Program-made: the position numbers and the translations under genes
Assembly: GCA_964019135.1 (NCBI GenBank)
Contig: OZ025263.1
Coordinates: forward strand, 23,001,639-23,065,638
DNA length: 64,000 nucleotides
Reading direction: 5' to 3'
DNA from: Arenicola marina
Lineage: Eukaryota > Annelida > Polychaeta > Arenicolidae
Shown here: positions 47,503 to 60,240 of the stretch, piece after piece
Layout: each line of letters opens with the position of its first letter
How positions within the stretch are numbered: position 1 is the stretch's first letter
The notes under the pieces: generated by a model
Database searches by the model: none
Seen by the model: only the letters and a program-made list of their open reading frames with translations
Told to the model about the DNA's origin: nothing

Positions 47503-49104
47503 AACTGTTCCTCATCAAGATAATGCACAGTTTTTTCCGTTCATTATTAAAATAAGGCACGGTTTTGTGGTTCTTTATTTAAATAGTGCACACTTATGTT
47601 AACAAAACACGGCTAGGTCTGTTTTCCGATGCATTCTTCTAGATAATGAACACTCATGACAAAGGCGTGGCGTCACACAATTTTTTTAAAGTGCGTAAAA
47701 GCAATAAACTTACATGGGCCATCTTAGATTTTTTACATTTTAGAATAAAAACTAAAAGTATCTCAAAATCATGATGCATATATGTTTTATATCTCTGAGA
47801 GTCTGTAAAACAAAAATTTCAACATAAAACTGCGCGGATTATTTATGATAGCGAGCCGCGGTCGACATCACACACAAAATACCGGACAGCGAACAGGCGC
47901 GCATGGATATAAAGCCGGCCACCAACTTCTGCTCCGGTGACCAAATTGCTTCTCTCCGGATAGCCCACAAACTTTCAGGATTTAAATTCAAGACAGAATA
48001 TACTTATTTGACGTGGAGAAAAGGTTGGTAATACAAAAAAATACAGAATATATTGCTTTAAAGAAATCGCTGTCGTGCATTCCCCAAATAAACCACTCGA
48101 CGCTATCGCGTTTCGTGCTTTATTTCGGCGAATGCACTCCAGCTCGTTCTTTAACTCGTACTTATTGGTTTCGGAAGCGAGAGGTGCAATGTACATATAA
48201 CAAAACTCATATTCACGCTACGGGGAACAGGTGAGGCTCACCGTACTCTAAGTCAGAAAATACCCGTGTAATAGTTCATTCTTGAAAAGATATGTACTCG
48301 GCTTGCGTCTGGTACATTGTTTTTCAAGAATGTACTGTTACATGGACATTCTCCTTACCATTACGTACGGAAACACTAGCCTCTTGGGACAGTGAAAGTT
48401 TAGTGAACCCTTCCCGAGTTTCGCCGTATTGCCGACAAGAACACTGTAGTTGTATAACTTAGGCTTTTTGGTCTGTTCCGAGACAATGTCAGTGGCCTAT
48501 GTGATCACAAAGGTGGAAGAAAACACCAATTCCAAACTGTGGCGCTATAACGTGGAATCTCAAATGTAGATCAAGGCATGATATTGGACATTAAAACACC
48601 GACACCCATTGCTTAAAGAAAAGCATGTCCATAAAGTAACATATGCAGCTGTGCGTCTGATTCATATTCTACTGTTTGATTGTTTTGTTGCTATTGTCAG
48701 AGTTGCTTATTCCGGTATGAAAACTCTAGCTATGCTCCTTTCATGTTCTGGTCGTCTTCCTCGCACGGATGCACGGTGCCCTGGTGTTTATGTCCGTGGC
48801 TGTGTTCTGTGTTCTGATTAACTACGTAAAGCTGGCACGTGTATATGTCGTTATCGGCCTATAAACCCCCGCATGGCCACCAGAGCGAGGAAATTGGCTG
48901 CTTGGTGGACGTTGGTTGCAACCTCTCAGAGCGGATGGGAAAACGCTGTCGGCCGAAGTCCAAAACTGCATGTCTAGAAGCAGGTATCAACTTATCGTAG
49001 GACTTGTGCGGGTCGAGGTCTGTGGAGCGACTGGCTATGGATTACATTGGGTGTTTCGTGGAGTATGAAGCGAAGGGGCGTGGAGGTAATTGTATGTTTC
49101 TGGG
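47503..49104. other. Unassigned sequence, no gene
   Basis: Only short frames, with no domain or repeat that I recognise. Confidence 0.4.
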
Positions 49105-49755
49105 CCTGGGGAATGATGGGTCATAGAGTGAATTGTGTGGTGCTAGGCCGGGATACGATGAATCATAGAGTGAATTGTTTGGTGTTAGGTCTGGGTACGA
49201 TGTGCCATAGAGTGAATTGTGTGGTGCTAGGCCTGAGGAACGATGGGTCAGAGTGAATTGTGTGGTGCTAGGCCTGAGGAACGATGGGTCATAGAGTGAA
49301 TTGTCTGGTGTTATGCCTGGGTACGATGAGTCATAGAGTGAATTGTTTGGTGTTATGCCTGGGTACGATGAGTCATAGAGTGAATTGTGTGGTCTTATGC
49401 CTGGGTGCGATGGGTCATAAAGTGAATTGTGTGGTGTTATGCCTGGGTGCGATGGGTCATAAAGTGAATTGTGTGGTCTTATGCCTGGGTGCGATGGGTC
49501 ATAAAGTGAATTGTGTGGTGTTATGCCTGGGTACGATGAGTCATAGAGTGAATTGTGTGGTGTTATGCCTGGGTGCGATGGGTCATAAAGTGAATTGTGT
49601 GGTCTTATGCCTGGGTGCGATGGGTCATAAAGTGAATTGTGTGGTCCTATGCCTGGGTAGGATGGGTCATGGAGTGAATTGTGTGGTGCTAGGCCGGGGT
49701 ACGATGAATCATAGAGTGAATTGTGTGGTGCTTCGCCTGAGGAACGATGGGTCGA
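49105..49755. repeat. 42-bp minisatellite, about 15 copies
   Basis: Units contain GATGGGTCATAAAGTGAATT, then GTGTGGTGTTATGCCTGGGT. The 14-residue frame MGHKVNCVVLCLGA stays open because 42 is divisible by three. It is not a credible gene. Confidence 0.95.
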
Positions 49756-49937
49756 AGCAGTTGCTTATCGTGGTGTTATACGTAGTGAAGACTTGTGCTG
49801 CGGTAGACTGTGGCGCCCCTGGTTGGTTGACATCCGTCCGTCTGCGAAAGACGATGGACTTGCAGCTTTGTTTTGGTTTAAGTAGTAAGAATTGTTTCGC
49901 GGCATATGCGCTTATGACTAAACAAGCCTGTGATCTG

Positions 49938-50015
49938 TGACCTGTGGTTTGGTCTAGGTTTATGTAAGTAAATGTATGACCTGTGGTTTGGTCTAGGTTT
50001 ATGTAAGTAAATGTA
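49938..50015. repeat. 39-bp tandem duplication
   Basis: Two adjacent copies of TGACCTGTGGTTTGGTCTAG plus the following 19 bp. Confidence 0.9.
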
Positions 50016-51043
50016 ATGCTCACTGCATGCCTAGATTGGCGTTTCAAATCCAGTTTCTTACAGAGCCCTGAAGGTCAGATCATAACGCGTTGTGAGTTAA
50101 GCTGGCCCCAGTGCTCGACCATAGTCTCATTGAGCCCACCAGGAGATCACCAGATGAACTCAAGCTACGGGTATGGCCCATCATTCATGGTCGAACCCAG
50201 GAACTGTGATATTGTAGCATATATTGCGCCCATTAATTCATACGCGAGCTATACAGAAACAATGGTTCACCCTATCATGACAGAAAAAAACCCCGTTATA
50301 CAGAGTTACGCTGGTCGAAGGAGAAAATTAAACCACGGATGAAACATTCTCAAAATATGTGGTGAAGTGGGTTGTGGAGTGTGAGGTGTGTGTGGAGGGG
50401 GGGGGTGGTGGGGGAGGGGGCCAGCAGCAGCGAGGGACGTCTATGGCCCTTTCGCTGTTAACCATAGAGTCAAAGAGGGACTGGCGACCTCCCCCCCCCC
50501 CACCAAGACCCCCCACCCCCCCGCTGACACGCCGTCCTCCTGCCACAGCACTCATGTCGCCGGTAAATACCGGAAACGGGTGATTTGCCCATTCCCACCC
50601 CCATCAAACCCCACCCCACGCCACCCCACCCCACGCCACCCCACCCAACCCCCGCCCCACGCCCACCCTCCATGACACCCTGACCCCTCCTATCCACCCA
50701 GTGCCATTCGCAACTGTCTCTAACGCCCCGCCCCACCCCGCCCAACCCAGTCCCTTTCAACCGCAACACACGGCTTGGCCTTTACCCCTCCCTACCCCCC
50801 TACGTCTACTACTTGTCTGGCCTCCAACCACCCCTCCTCTTCCTGCCAACCCCAGGCCCGCTACACGCATGACCCTTACCCCCACCCCCCCAGCCCCTTC
50901 ACCTCCCCGTCCCCCATCCCGCTGTCCCCAGGTCAGCTAGTCGTCATTGGTTTTATCCCATCCCATTGAAAAAATAAAACTACCGCATAATGGTGAGAGC
51001 GCCGACTGGTGAGCATCACCATTGAATGCGGGGACAGTGAATT
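50016..51043. other. No gene; G-rich then C-rich low complexity
   Basis: GGGGGTGG runs at 50,395-50,420 and CCCCACCC runs at 50,490-50,940 account for the long frames. Confidence 0.5.
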
Positions 51044-51058
51044 CACCAGGGGGCGCTG
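51044..51058 (+). promoter_or_regulatory. CTCF-like binding site
   Basis: CACCAGGGGGCGCTG matches the extended core motif of the insulator protein CTCF, which is conserved in bilaterians. Binding is not shown. Confidence 0.4.
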
Positions 51059-51949
51059 CTTACCATAATTCCCCCCAGCCCTGGGCCGGGCCACGTTAAC
51101 CCGGCACCGGCCGCTCGCATTCCACTACATGCATGCGTACGGCTGGTCATCAATTTAGTGCGAGAGAGAGAGGGACAGAGAGAGAGAGAGAGAAATACCG
51201 GGGAGTATATATATATATATATATATGTATGTGTCCTGTCAGCACTCTGCTCGGTCAGGGATGCACAGCCTTATTGTCTATGGCAGCATGCATTTATCAG
51301 GAGAGTTCGAGGCCATCGTGGTCCCCCCGACCCCGGCTTAAAGCAACTAATTCAATACAAAATGATGCACATTACGCCATATGGCGTAACATATTCCCAC
51401 TTGACTGTAAAGCTCCCATGTGGGATGGTGTTATGTAGTGTTTATGGCTGTTCCAACAGCGAAGGCGCCTCCGTCCGGAACGGAACGGAACCCTCCGCCT
51501 GCCAAATTAGTTGAAATAGTAACTGTAAACTGTTCGATCTTGGAATTGTTTCGCCCATTATTTGCCTTATTGTTGTCTATGATGTCTGATATACTTACAG
51601 AATCATGGCCATTTAACCCTTTTGTAATGTATATGTTATATATATGGATATGGTAAAGATATTTAATCAAATTCTTGAGAGAAGTTGTCATTGTGATAGT
51701 CCAACCCAGACTCACGCGCCCCTCACCTCATTGTTTCAGGGGGGCGCCTCACCCCTCCGAGATCAGGGTTCAACCCATGCCTGCCTGCATGTCTAACTAT
51801 TGTCATAGCATAGCTCACGTATTACTCAAGTAATAACTCATTTTGCGAACATTATAATGGAAATGAAATGACGGATTCTGTTGGGCCGTTTTGCGCGCAT
51901 GAATCAGGCTAAGAAACCTCCCGGGACAATGTAATGGGGTGGCATAAAA
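51059..51949. other. No gene; GA and TA microsatellites
   Basis: (GA)n lies at about 51,162-51,193 and (TA)n at 51,207-51,226. Otherwise unremarkable. Confidence 0.5.
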
Positions 51950-52030
51950 TTTGCCCCAGACGCAGGTGCCAGGGTTCGAACCCACGACCTTTTGATTTGC
52001 TGCTGAGACTGCTTACCATCAGAAATAGAC
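51950..52030 (-). mobile_element. tRNA-derived SINE head
   Basis: On the - strand the B box GGGTTCGAACCC (51,972-51,983) is preceded by an A-box-like TGGTAAGCAGTCTCAGCAG. Confidence 0.5.
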
Positions 52031-52593
52031 AGGGTCCCCCCTTAAAATGGAAGATGAGCGATTCGAAATGGGTGGTACCAGAGTGGGGGTATTGCGTACG
52101 TCGTGACAGTACGGAAGTGGCCATGAATGCAGTCGACATTGTATTAGTACAGCACTCTACTGACATAGACGGTGATGTGGTGCTTTGTCACTTTGGGACC
52201 AAGTCAATTCCATGCATGGCTAAAATGAAGCACCTCTGTGTGTAGATGGGCCTGAGCCAGATACTTCCTGTAGCTACATCCTTGGATAATGAGGCGCCGG
52301 AAGCGAAGAACGAGACACGGTTGGTTGTATATTCAGGACGCTATAAACAATTCTGGTCATATGGCGTCAGTGGAAGAAGGAAGGGAAGAGGGGAGGCAGT
52401 GCGAAGGAAGACATTGAAGTTTATCCTGCGACCACACAAGCATGATGCTTGGTTGGTTATTCAGGAGGCTTTAACCACTTTGGGTCATATTGCGTCAATG
52501 ATATAAGGAAGGGAGAGCGGAGCCATGTCCCCGGGGGTAACCCCCTACTCTTTACGAAGAAAGACATGGGATCTTTATCCTGCGGCCACACAG
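52031..52593. other. No gene; internal partial duplication
   Basis: GGTTGTATATTCAGGACGCT (near 52,322) and GGTTGGTTATTCAGGAGGCT (near 52,450) head two related stretches of about 120 bp. Confidence 0.45.
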
Positions 52594-52697
52594 ACATGGC
52601 CACAGCGGGGCGCAAACCACCGATCCACGTGACGTTAGGCTCTCAAGTGGCCAGAGCACCCAATGCGAGCGCTCTAGCCCACTGAGCTATCGCGCCG
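52594..52697 (-). mobile_element. tRNA-derived SINE head, copy 1 of a pair
   Basis: On the - strand, GATAGCTCAGTGGGCTAGAG (A box) is followed by GGTGGTTTGCGCCCCG (mutated B box). Closely related to 54,131-54,232. Confidence 0.6.
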
Positions 52698-52710
52698 GCC
52701 CCCCACAAAA

Positions 52711-52790
52711 ATGACCACAGCGGGGCTCGAACCACGGATCGACGTGCTCTAACGGAGCGAACGCTCTAACCCACTGAGCTATCGGGCAAT
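52711..52790 (-). mobile_element. tRNA-derived SINE head, copy 2 of a pair
   Basis: On the - strand, GATAGCTCAGTGGGTTAGAG is followed by GTGGTTCGAGCCCCGC. The T stem does not pair well, so I do not call it a working tRNA. Confidence 0.6.
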
Positions 52791-54130
52791 ATGTATAGTA
52801 TATTGTATGGTACTGACATTGACTTGACTGTAAGGTGATATTAGACACCGGATGTGATGTGTGCATTCTGTGTACCAAGTGTGCGAAATAGACGGCATAA
52901 ATGATAGTAATAAGCTACAGTTTTGTTACATTATTGTTAATTCTGTCTACAGGAGATCACTTTGACCACAGCCCGCCAGAAGCAGAAGCTAGCACTGCAT
53001 TACAACCCGCTGTGGTTTCTGGTGGAATAAATACATTCTTGTAACTGCCGTGTTCGCAAACAGCTTTCCAAAACCTTGGGGTGGCCACAAAACGGCGGTT
53101 CCCGCGGAGCGAGACAAAGGCGGAAATTGTGCTCCATCACTTTCCTGTATTTCGCATTCGAAAGGTTTCGAGGACGGAAATTGTTTGTGACTGGGCCAGA
53201 TGGCGCTGTGAGATGGCGGACCGAATATTGTTTGGGCTAATCTACTCTTTCGAGGCTTTTTTTCGCATCAGTGGTGGAAGCCATGTTCCCAGGGAAGAAA
53301 GTGATAATTCAAAATATGAGGTAGTATAGTCGTGCAAGTGGCTGCGACACTGGAGGTAACAGCAGCCCGCTGGCCAGCATGGGCCGCGTATTAATACCAG
53401 TTCAATGTTAGTCCAAGAGAATATTTTAAACATTCCTGTTTCAACAGGACAAAGTGTGAAAGCTTACATTTGATGCACGCCTAATGTTTACAGGATTTAT
53501 CCCATCCCTTGTTGCTTTGTAAATGCCCTAACCCCGCCCCGACAAATCGCATCTTTTAGCTCAACGTAGGGATGCACAGCGGTCTCAGTGTTCCCTCCCC
53601 CCTCCTCAGCGTCCCCCCCCCCACCAGCGTCTCACCCCATCCCCCGCCTGCTGGCTCCCACACTGCGCCCTGCGCAGTCGGTCCTTAAGATAACAAAATG
53701 ATGGGAAAATAAAAAGATAGATCTGTCATATAACATGGTTCATGACACATGACATAAATACATCAAGAAATTTAGGAATGTAGACATGTACATATATATA
53801 TATATTTGTGGTCATTGAAAGATATTCTTTTGGTTAAAAAACGCATTAATAATAGACACTGACAGTCATGGAAAAGTACATGGAGCTTAATTTATTTGAA
53901 CACGTTCGATATCAACTGTAATATATAGTCCATTCGATAGATATCGAGTGGAAATGATATAGTCAAAAGCTGCAATTATGCAAAAAAACACAAAAAAAAC
54001 CCACTTTAATCTCAGATGGGCACATCGACAGAAATTGCAGATTTCTGGTCCGGGGTTGAGAGAGAAAGGGTAAAAAAAGAGTCAGCACATATGTATGTAC
54101 CAATCTATACGTAGTGCGACCATATATACA
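52791..54130. other. No confirmed gene; possible short terminal exon
   Basis: TTCTGTCTACAG at 52,941-52,952 could be an acceptor opening a 25-codon frame to TAA at 53,028-53,030, overlapping AATAAA (53,026-53,031). No partner exon is visible. C-runs lie at 53,595-53,640. Confidence 0.25.
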
Positions 54131-54232
54131 TGGCCAGAGCGGGGTTCGAACCACCGATCCACGTGCCGTTAGGCTCTCAGGTGGCCAGAGCACTCAAGGC
54201 GAGCGCTCTAACCCACTGAGCTACCGGGCCGC
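54131..54232 (-). mobile_element. tRNA-derived SINE head
   Basis: On the - strand, GGTAGCTCAGTGGGTTAGAG (A box) and GGTTCGAACCCCGC (B box), about 75 bp apart, as in the pair at 52.6 kb. Confidence 0.65.
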
Positions 54233-55834
54233 CCACTCAGTGTATCCAGGGCATCATTGTGCCTGGCAGTGGGGATCATTTCTCCAATAACGGTGTTAGA
54301 TATTTGTTATAGCTGAGAAATTCACTCGGCAGCTATAATAATCCACTTCATATTTCAATTAACTTGAGTGGAAAGCGCATACTGTGACTGCGAGCAAATC
54401 CAGGAAACTCCCGCAAGTGCCATCTCCAATGATGGGAAACATTCGTGCAAAGTATCATGTTGTTGATAAAAATGCAATGGGTGTCGCATAACCTGATGTC
54501 AATCCCGGGACCTTTGCAACTTGCCATGATTTTCCATACGCTCGTTTCTTGCCTAGAACATTACTGGCGCGTTTTCTGGTCTTATTACAAGTTAAGGAAA
54601 GGAAAAGCATCTCTGCGCGATGGGATTGGTAGTGATGCAGTTCACAAGGACACCATAATTCCCAACACTATATGTACCCTACCAGTCTGTCCTTGGCAGC
54701 CTGTCGCTATATTCCTCAGTCATTTCTTTCTTAATTTTAATTTTAATTTTAATAATTTCAATTTTAATAATAGCGAACATGCATGTAAATCACGGCTTGC
54801 ATGAAAACGAAGGTCGTTTAATTAGTTTTTAGACACACCCAAGGCAAGTCAATAAGCATTTATTTTCACTATATACATTTGAGGGTAACAAATAATGACA
54901 TCCGCTATCAGGTTCTAGTCGAAAAAAAATAATTAATATATAGCTAGTGCTACATATGTGAACAATATACAAACACAACTATGCTTATAAGTGGAGTAAT
55001 CATAATGTTGATACTAGTAGCAATCCATGCCATACTGTTCCATGCCTGGGTTAACTCATGTGTGCACAAGGGTGGCTTAAAACCCACGCCCATCGATCCG
55101 TCAGAGCGTAGTCAGCCTCGTGGACTTTCAGTGACGCCCTGAAGGTCAGTAGACATCTGGGATGAAGATCCCCAGTGACGTGGGGGCTACTCTACAGCGG
55201 CTAAACGACAACCAAGGTCTCGGACCGGTGCAGCTGACAGCTGTCTCCCTTCACTTGGACACCGGCCATACACCTCTCTGTCAGATCCCGAGCCATGTCA
55301 GTGTGGCTGTCAGACATGGAGTGGTATGAAATGAGGGGGTCACGGTAGCTGTCAGACATGGAGTACTTGGCAAGATTATGAGGGTAAATAACACTTCCGA
55401 TGATGTTTTCTGGCGTTATCCAGCGCGACTGTCGCCCACAACGGTAAGCGGTTGTTTAACAGTGAGTTAAGTATTGCTGATAACCCTGATATAAGGCCCA
55501 CCACCCACGCGTCCTGTGTGTGCATGGCTGGGTTGTTTGCTCTACAGTATCGTGGAGATCGTTATCCTCATTATCTGTGGCGGTGGGCGGCTCTAGGCTA
55601 GACGTACCAGTCCCGTACGTACTACCGCAATGGCCAATAGCACGCTGCAGGCGGCCGGTGGCGGATCCCTGGTTTCAACCCTCATCAGTTGCGCAGATTC
55701 CTTCTAAAAGTGATTTCCTGAACGCAAATTGTAATACTTTTCCAAAAAGGTCAAAATGACCCAGTTCAGCTCAGAAATGATAATTGCACTGTAACGGTAA
55801 TAGAAAGCGGCAAAGCCCATCATTCGCTCACCCA
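54233..55834. other. Unassigned sequence, no gene
   Basis: A TTTTAA-type run lies at 54,729-54,770. Otherwise nothing is recognised. Confidence 0.4.
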
Positions 55835-56245
55835 CCTTGTTTCCCACATGTCCCACCCCGCCGCCCCCCACCCCCACCCACCCACCCACCTTGTTTTCCA
55901 AAGATCACATCCCAACACCCACCCACCCACCCTGTTTCTAAATGTCCCAACCCCCCGCTCTCAACCCCCCCCCACCGCTCCCAACACCCACCCACCGCTC
56001 CCAACACCCACCCACCTGCTTTCCCAAATGTCCCACCCCCCGCTCCCAACACCCACCCACCCACCCGCTTTCCCACATATCCCACCCCCCGCTCCCAACA
56101 CCCATTCACCAACCCTGTTTAAGAAATGTCCCACCCCCCGCTCCCAACCCCCCCCCCCCCTGTTTCATAAATGTTCCATCCCCCGCTCCAAACACCCACC
56201 AACCCATCCTCTTTCTATATGTCCCATCCCCGTCCCTAACATGGC
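55835..56245. repeat. C-rich minisatellite with ~55-65 bp units
   Basis: About seven irregular units with TGTCCCACCCCCCGCTCCCA and ACACCCACCCACC, separated by TTTC-containing words. Confidence 0.85.
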
Positions 56246-59200
56246 AGTGCAGTGAAGTCACGCCTCACGGCTATTTTATCGTGATATCTCATGCGAGCAG
56301 ACACATATGTTACCATGTTGCCTCGTACCGACTCCAGATCCGTTCAGTTTATGTGCTATGTTATACCATCATACATGATGCGTTAAACGTTTTTGGATTA
56401 CAAAACCAGTCAAATGATACTACTTATCACAATACGACTAGGACGCGGACGGGGTTTATGTAATGTCTAGATAGATCACGAGTTCCATCATAAACAACCG
56501 CTTTCCGAAAAAATAACAGTGTTTCGTGGTAGCGCTGGTGGTCTGCTGGTTAGCACCCTCAGGTTGGTGGCGGGAACCCGGGGGAGGGGAGCACTGTTAT
56601 ACAAATCTGGTGGGAGGAGGGGGTGGGGGGTGGTCTGCGGGTGCCCCGTGATGCCTTCAGCGGACCTGTGTGATGAAAAAGATACCCCTATAGAGGGGAT
56701 ACTTTAAAACTTGTGACCGGGGTGCGTTCATAAACCGGATTTTGTTGGTAAAAAACGGGGGGCTTTACAACGGACCCCCCCGCCCCCAACCCAGCAATTT
56801 TTAAGTACCCCCCGGTGGTTCACGCCCACCGTGAACCACCGTGCGGAGGTATGGGGCTCGTCTCCCGCTGTGTCGCTGTCTATGTTCGTCCAGACTACAG
56901 ACCTCAAGTCGTTCTCCGGACAGAGTAGCGTGTTACCCCCAGGACACAGGCAGAGCTAGGGTCCAGACTACAAGCCTCAAGTCGTTCTCCAGACAGAGTA
57001 GCGGCGGTATCCCCAGGACAAAGGCAGATCCAGGGTCTAGGTTCACCACTCACCCCTCTGCCACTTTTTAGCTTGAATGATCATTTACAATGCCAAATGT
57101 ACGTCACCCCGCCCCCCCCCTCCCCCCCTCTGCCCCACCCCACCGCCCGCCGCCACCTCACCCAGTCCCAATCTCGCAGGTTTAGCTTGATTATCACATT
57201 TTCTATTGGACATTTTTGGAGCGCGGAGGTCTACTTCAGTGGGTTCCATTGCTGTGGAGCCCCCGCCACCTTCACCCCCAACAACCCCCCCCTCCCCCCG
57301 CTTGTAACCTCACTGCTCCCTATAGCCAAATTAGACACCCTCTACACCATTTATTTTCTCAAATTGCGGATCCGCCCCTGCTGTATGTCACTTCCCTTAT
57401 TAGACCAATATGACATATTGATCTTCACATGGGTTGGCTTGAATAGTTAATTGCGTGGAACGATCCGTTGGCTTGGCGTCGGCTGCGCTCAGCCAATACC
57501 AGCCCACTTGAGATGAGCGAAGGCTCCACGGCGCATGAATCATCAATTTCACCTTAGAAATGTGGCGCCAATTCCCAGCCTGTCGTCTGCGTCGCTGCGC
57601 GCGGCGGGAATTCTCCTCTTCATTGTTTGCCACACCTCTGTGGCTCCACGGCGCCAACGGTCTACCACAGCGCATGCGCACCTTTTTTTCGGGTGTTGGA
57701 AGAAGTCGGCTAGGGGTGGGGGACGGGGAGGAGGTGGTTAGGGGGGTGAACGGCGAGGAGGGGACGGTGGGGGTGACGGACGACGAGGAGAGGGAGGAGG
57801 TGGGGTGGGTTGGGAGGACGGGAACGGGGAGGAGGAGGAGGAGGAGGAGGAGGAGGAGAAGGAGGATTGGGAGGCCAGCCCCTAGCAACCAAATCAAAAA
57901 ACCCTTGCCTTGGCCAGGGTCGCTGGGACACTAACACAATTCCATTGATTTCGATTTTTTTTTAAAGCAGACGCTCCCCCCCACTCCCCCCCCACCCCCC
58001 CCCGCCGGGTCCCGCCGCATCCACCTGCCTTGAGCCTCGATATGTGGATAGGCGGCTCCCTGCGACAGCTGTATCAGTCGGGACCGACAGCATCGGTTCA
58101 TCATCATAGGCCGCAGCCGCCGGCGTAGCCTATACAGCGGCGGTAGGGAGATCAGTCTTATCAGGCGGTGTGTGCACAGTTATATATCATAGACCCACAG
58201 GTCGCATACCATATAGCATACCACACCATAGCATGGATACTGACTGACCTGGGTGCTCACCTACTGCCCCAACGCGACGTCCCAATAGCACAGCATCAAA
58301 CAGTGGACTGTGCGACCCATGCTGAGGCGCTGTGTGGACCACTACATCCCCTGTGCAGTGCCACAGTGAAGGAGCGGATGGAACCTACGGAAGCCCACCG
58401 CGCCACGACGCCACCGTCGCTTCGGTGAAGTCCAACGATGAAATCGCATCTCTCGGTAAGGCGAAAAAAGGTGTGGAATCAAACGAGCGGTTATGTTCAT
58501 ACCAACACTCCCCCAACGCCGGCCCAGACACACGCGGGACGGGTATGGCCTATACCTCCACCACCTCGTAGTATGGGGGCAATTTGCTTACAGAGTAAAC
58601 CATAGGGGATCGGATGATGTTCGCCACACCGTCGATTGTTTAGGACAGCGAGGTGCGGGGACGGTGGCGGCGGCACTGGCGGGGAGGGGGAGGGGTAATG
58701 GGGGGCGGGGGGGGGGGTCGGTGAGGGGGGCGGGGCAGGAGATGATGGTAATCCAGCCACGCTCTCTATTGTTGGCAACGACTAAACGCCATGTGGCATT
58801 TTTTTAAACCAAGCCGCCCCGCGTTTATATTTTGTGTTTGTCGCTGGCGTCTGTCTCCACACACCGCATAGGTAGATCAATCACTTACTGGCCAATTCCT
58901 GGGGCATTATGGCTCCGCGGGAGTTTACATAGACCAGGTGGAGGGGACTAAAGCCCCCACCCCCCCCCCCCCACAGTGCATGGCCCCTCACCCCGCCCGA
59001 GAGTGATAACATTGCCACCACCGACAAATGAAAGGCATTGGTGCACCGATGTCGCGAGATTTTCACCTAATGCATTAGGTATAAAAAGCAATAATATCGC
59101 TCCAAATATCTCTATACACGCTCCACGAATCTCTATTAATTATGCATAACCTTGCCGCCGGAAAATAGGAGGAATTCCTTGACGGAGGGTTATTTCTCTT

Positions 59201-59700
59201 CTTTTTTGCCGGAGTCGATGGCATTACACGTTATACAGGTGAAGTGGCGGCATGGCTACTGCCATCTAGCGGTCGGCGTGTGACATTTCGCTCCTGGCAT
59301 AGCGCGCTAAGGCCTTAATACGACTGCTCGCGTTGTTAACGGTTAAGGAACCTCGGATCAGAGTTCTCATTTGTCAGCGTGAGTTTGCATTCCCCGGTGA
59401 AAAGAACCGATATTTGCTGCCATGGGGGGCTATGCAGCCGAGGTTACAGTGCAATCTATCGTGAGTCGGGAAAAACAACGCCACATTACATTGCAACAGG
59501 AAATTGCGAACTATTTTTAACGCGGTTGTTGATATCGACGTAGCATTATGACATCACACATGTAACCCAGCGGAGGCGTTGTTTGGTTTACATGGTGCCT
59601 GAGTGTATCGTGGAGCAGATCTCACACATCAAAGGGAAAGGCAGCCATCTAACCATCATGTATGACCTTGCGAGGCCGACGCTGAATAATAGAGGTCAGG
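56246..59700. other. No gene; C-rich runs and a 73-bp tandem duplication
   Basis: A 73-bp unit (GTCCAGACTACAGACCTCAA and on) is duplicated at 56,888-57,035. C-runs recur near 57,110, 57,285, 57,975 and 58,960, and GGA/GGAG runs at 57,710-57,860 and 58,680-58,740. I find no domain in the short frames. Confidence 0.5.
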
Positions 59701-60240
59701 TGCCACCGACCCCCCCCCCCACACCGCCCACACACACACACCCAACCCCCTCGCTTTGTCTGTCTCTCTGTGTCTGTTTCTGTGCCCCGATTTTCTCTCC
59801 ATCTATCTCTCTAGCTCACTCTATGTCTCTGCCAGCGGATTTCTGTTCTTCTCTGTCTGCTTCTGTGCCTCAATTGTCCCTCCATATATCTCTCTAGCTC
59901 TCTTCATGTCTCTGCCAGCTGATTTCTCTTCTTCTCCGTCACCTGCCTGCTTCTCTCCCTGCTTCTCCCCCTCGTCTCTGTACCTGTCTTCCTATCATTC
60001 TAGCTTTCAGTTTTGTCTCACTCTGTCTCTATTTGTATACCTCTAATGTTCGGTACCTTTCGCTCACCCTGTCACTCTCGCCATCTCTCTAGCTTTCTCC
60101 GGCTTTATCTCTATCTCAGTCCCCCTTTTCTCTTTTTTTTTCTCTATCTATCCTTGCTCTCTCGCTCTTCCATGTCCGATCTCACCACCTCTCGACTGAC
60201 TCTCCACTCCCCACCCCTCTTCAGACCACCGTTCTGCGGA
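59701..60240. repeat. Pyrimidine-rich TCTC/CTGT low-complexity tract
   Basis: Irregular CTCTCT, TGTCTCTG and CTTTTT words. Two ~120-bp stretches around TCTATGTCTCTGCCAG (59,820) and TTCATGTCTCTGCCAG (59,904) are related. Confidence 0.75.

Noticed and set aside
52711..52790. Functional tRNA gene
   Set aside because: The A and B boxes are present but the T stem and acceptor stem do not pair, and sister copies are clearly SINE-like.
55784..56463. Pro/His-rich frames
   Set aside because: They come from the C-rich minisatellite at 55,835-56,245 and differ in every frame.
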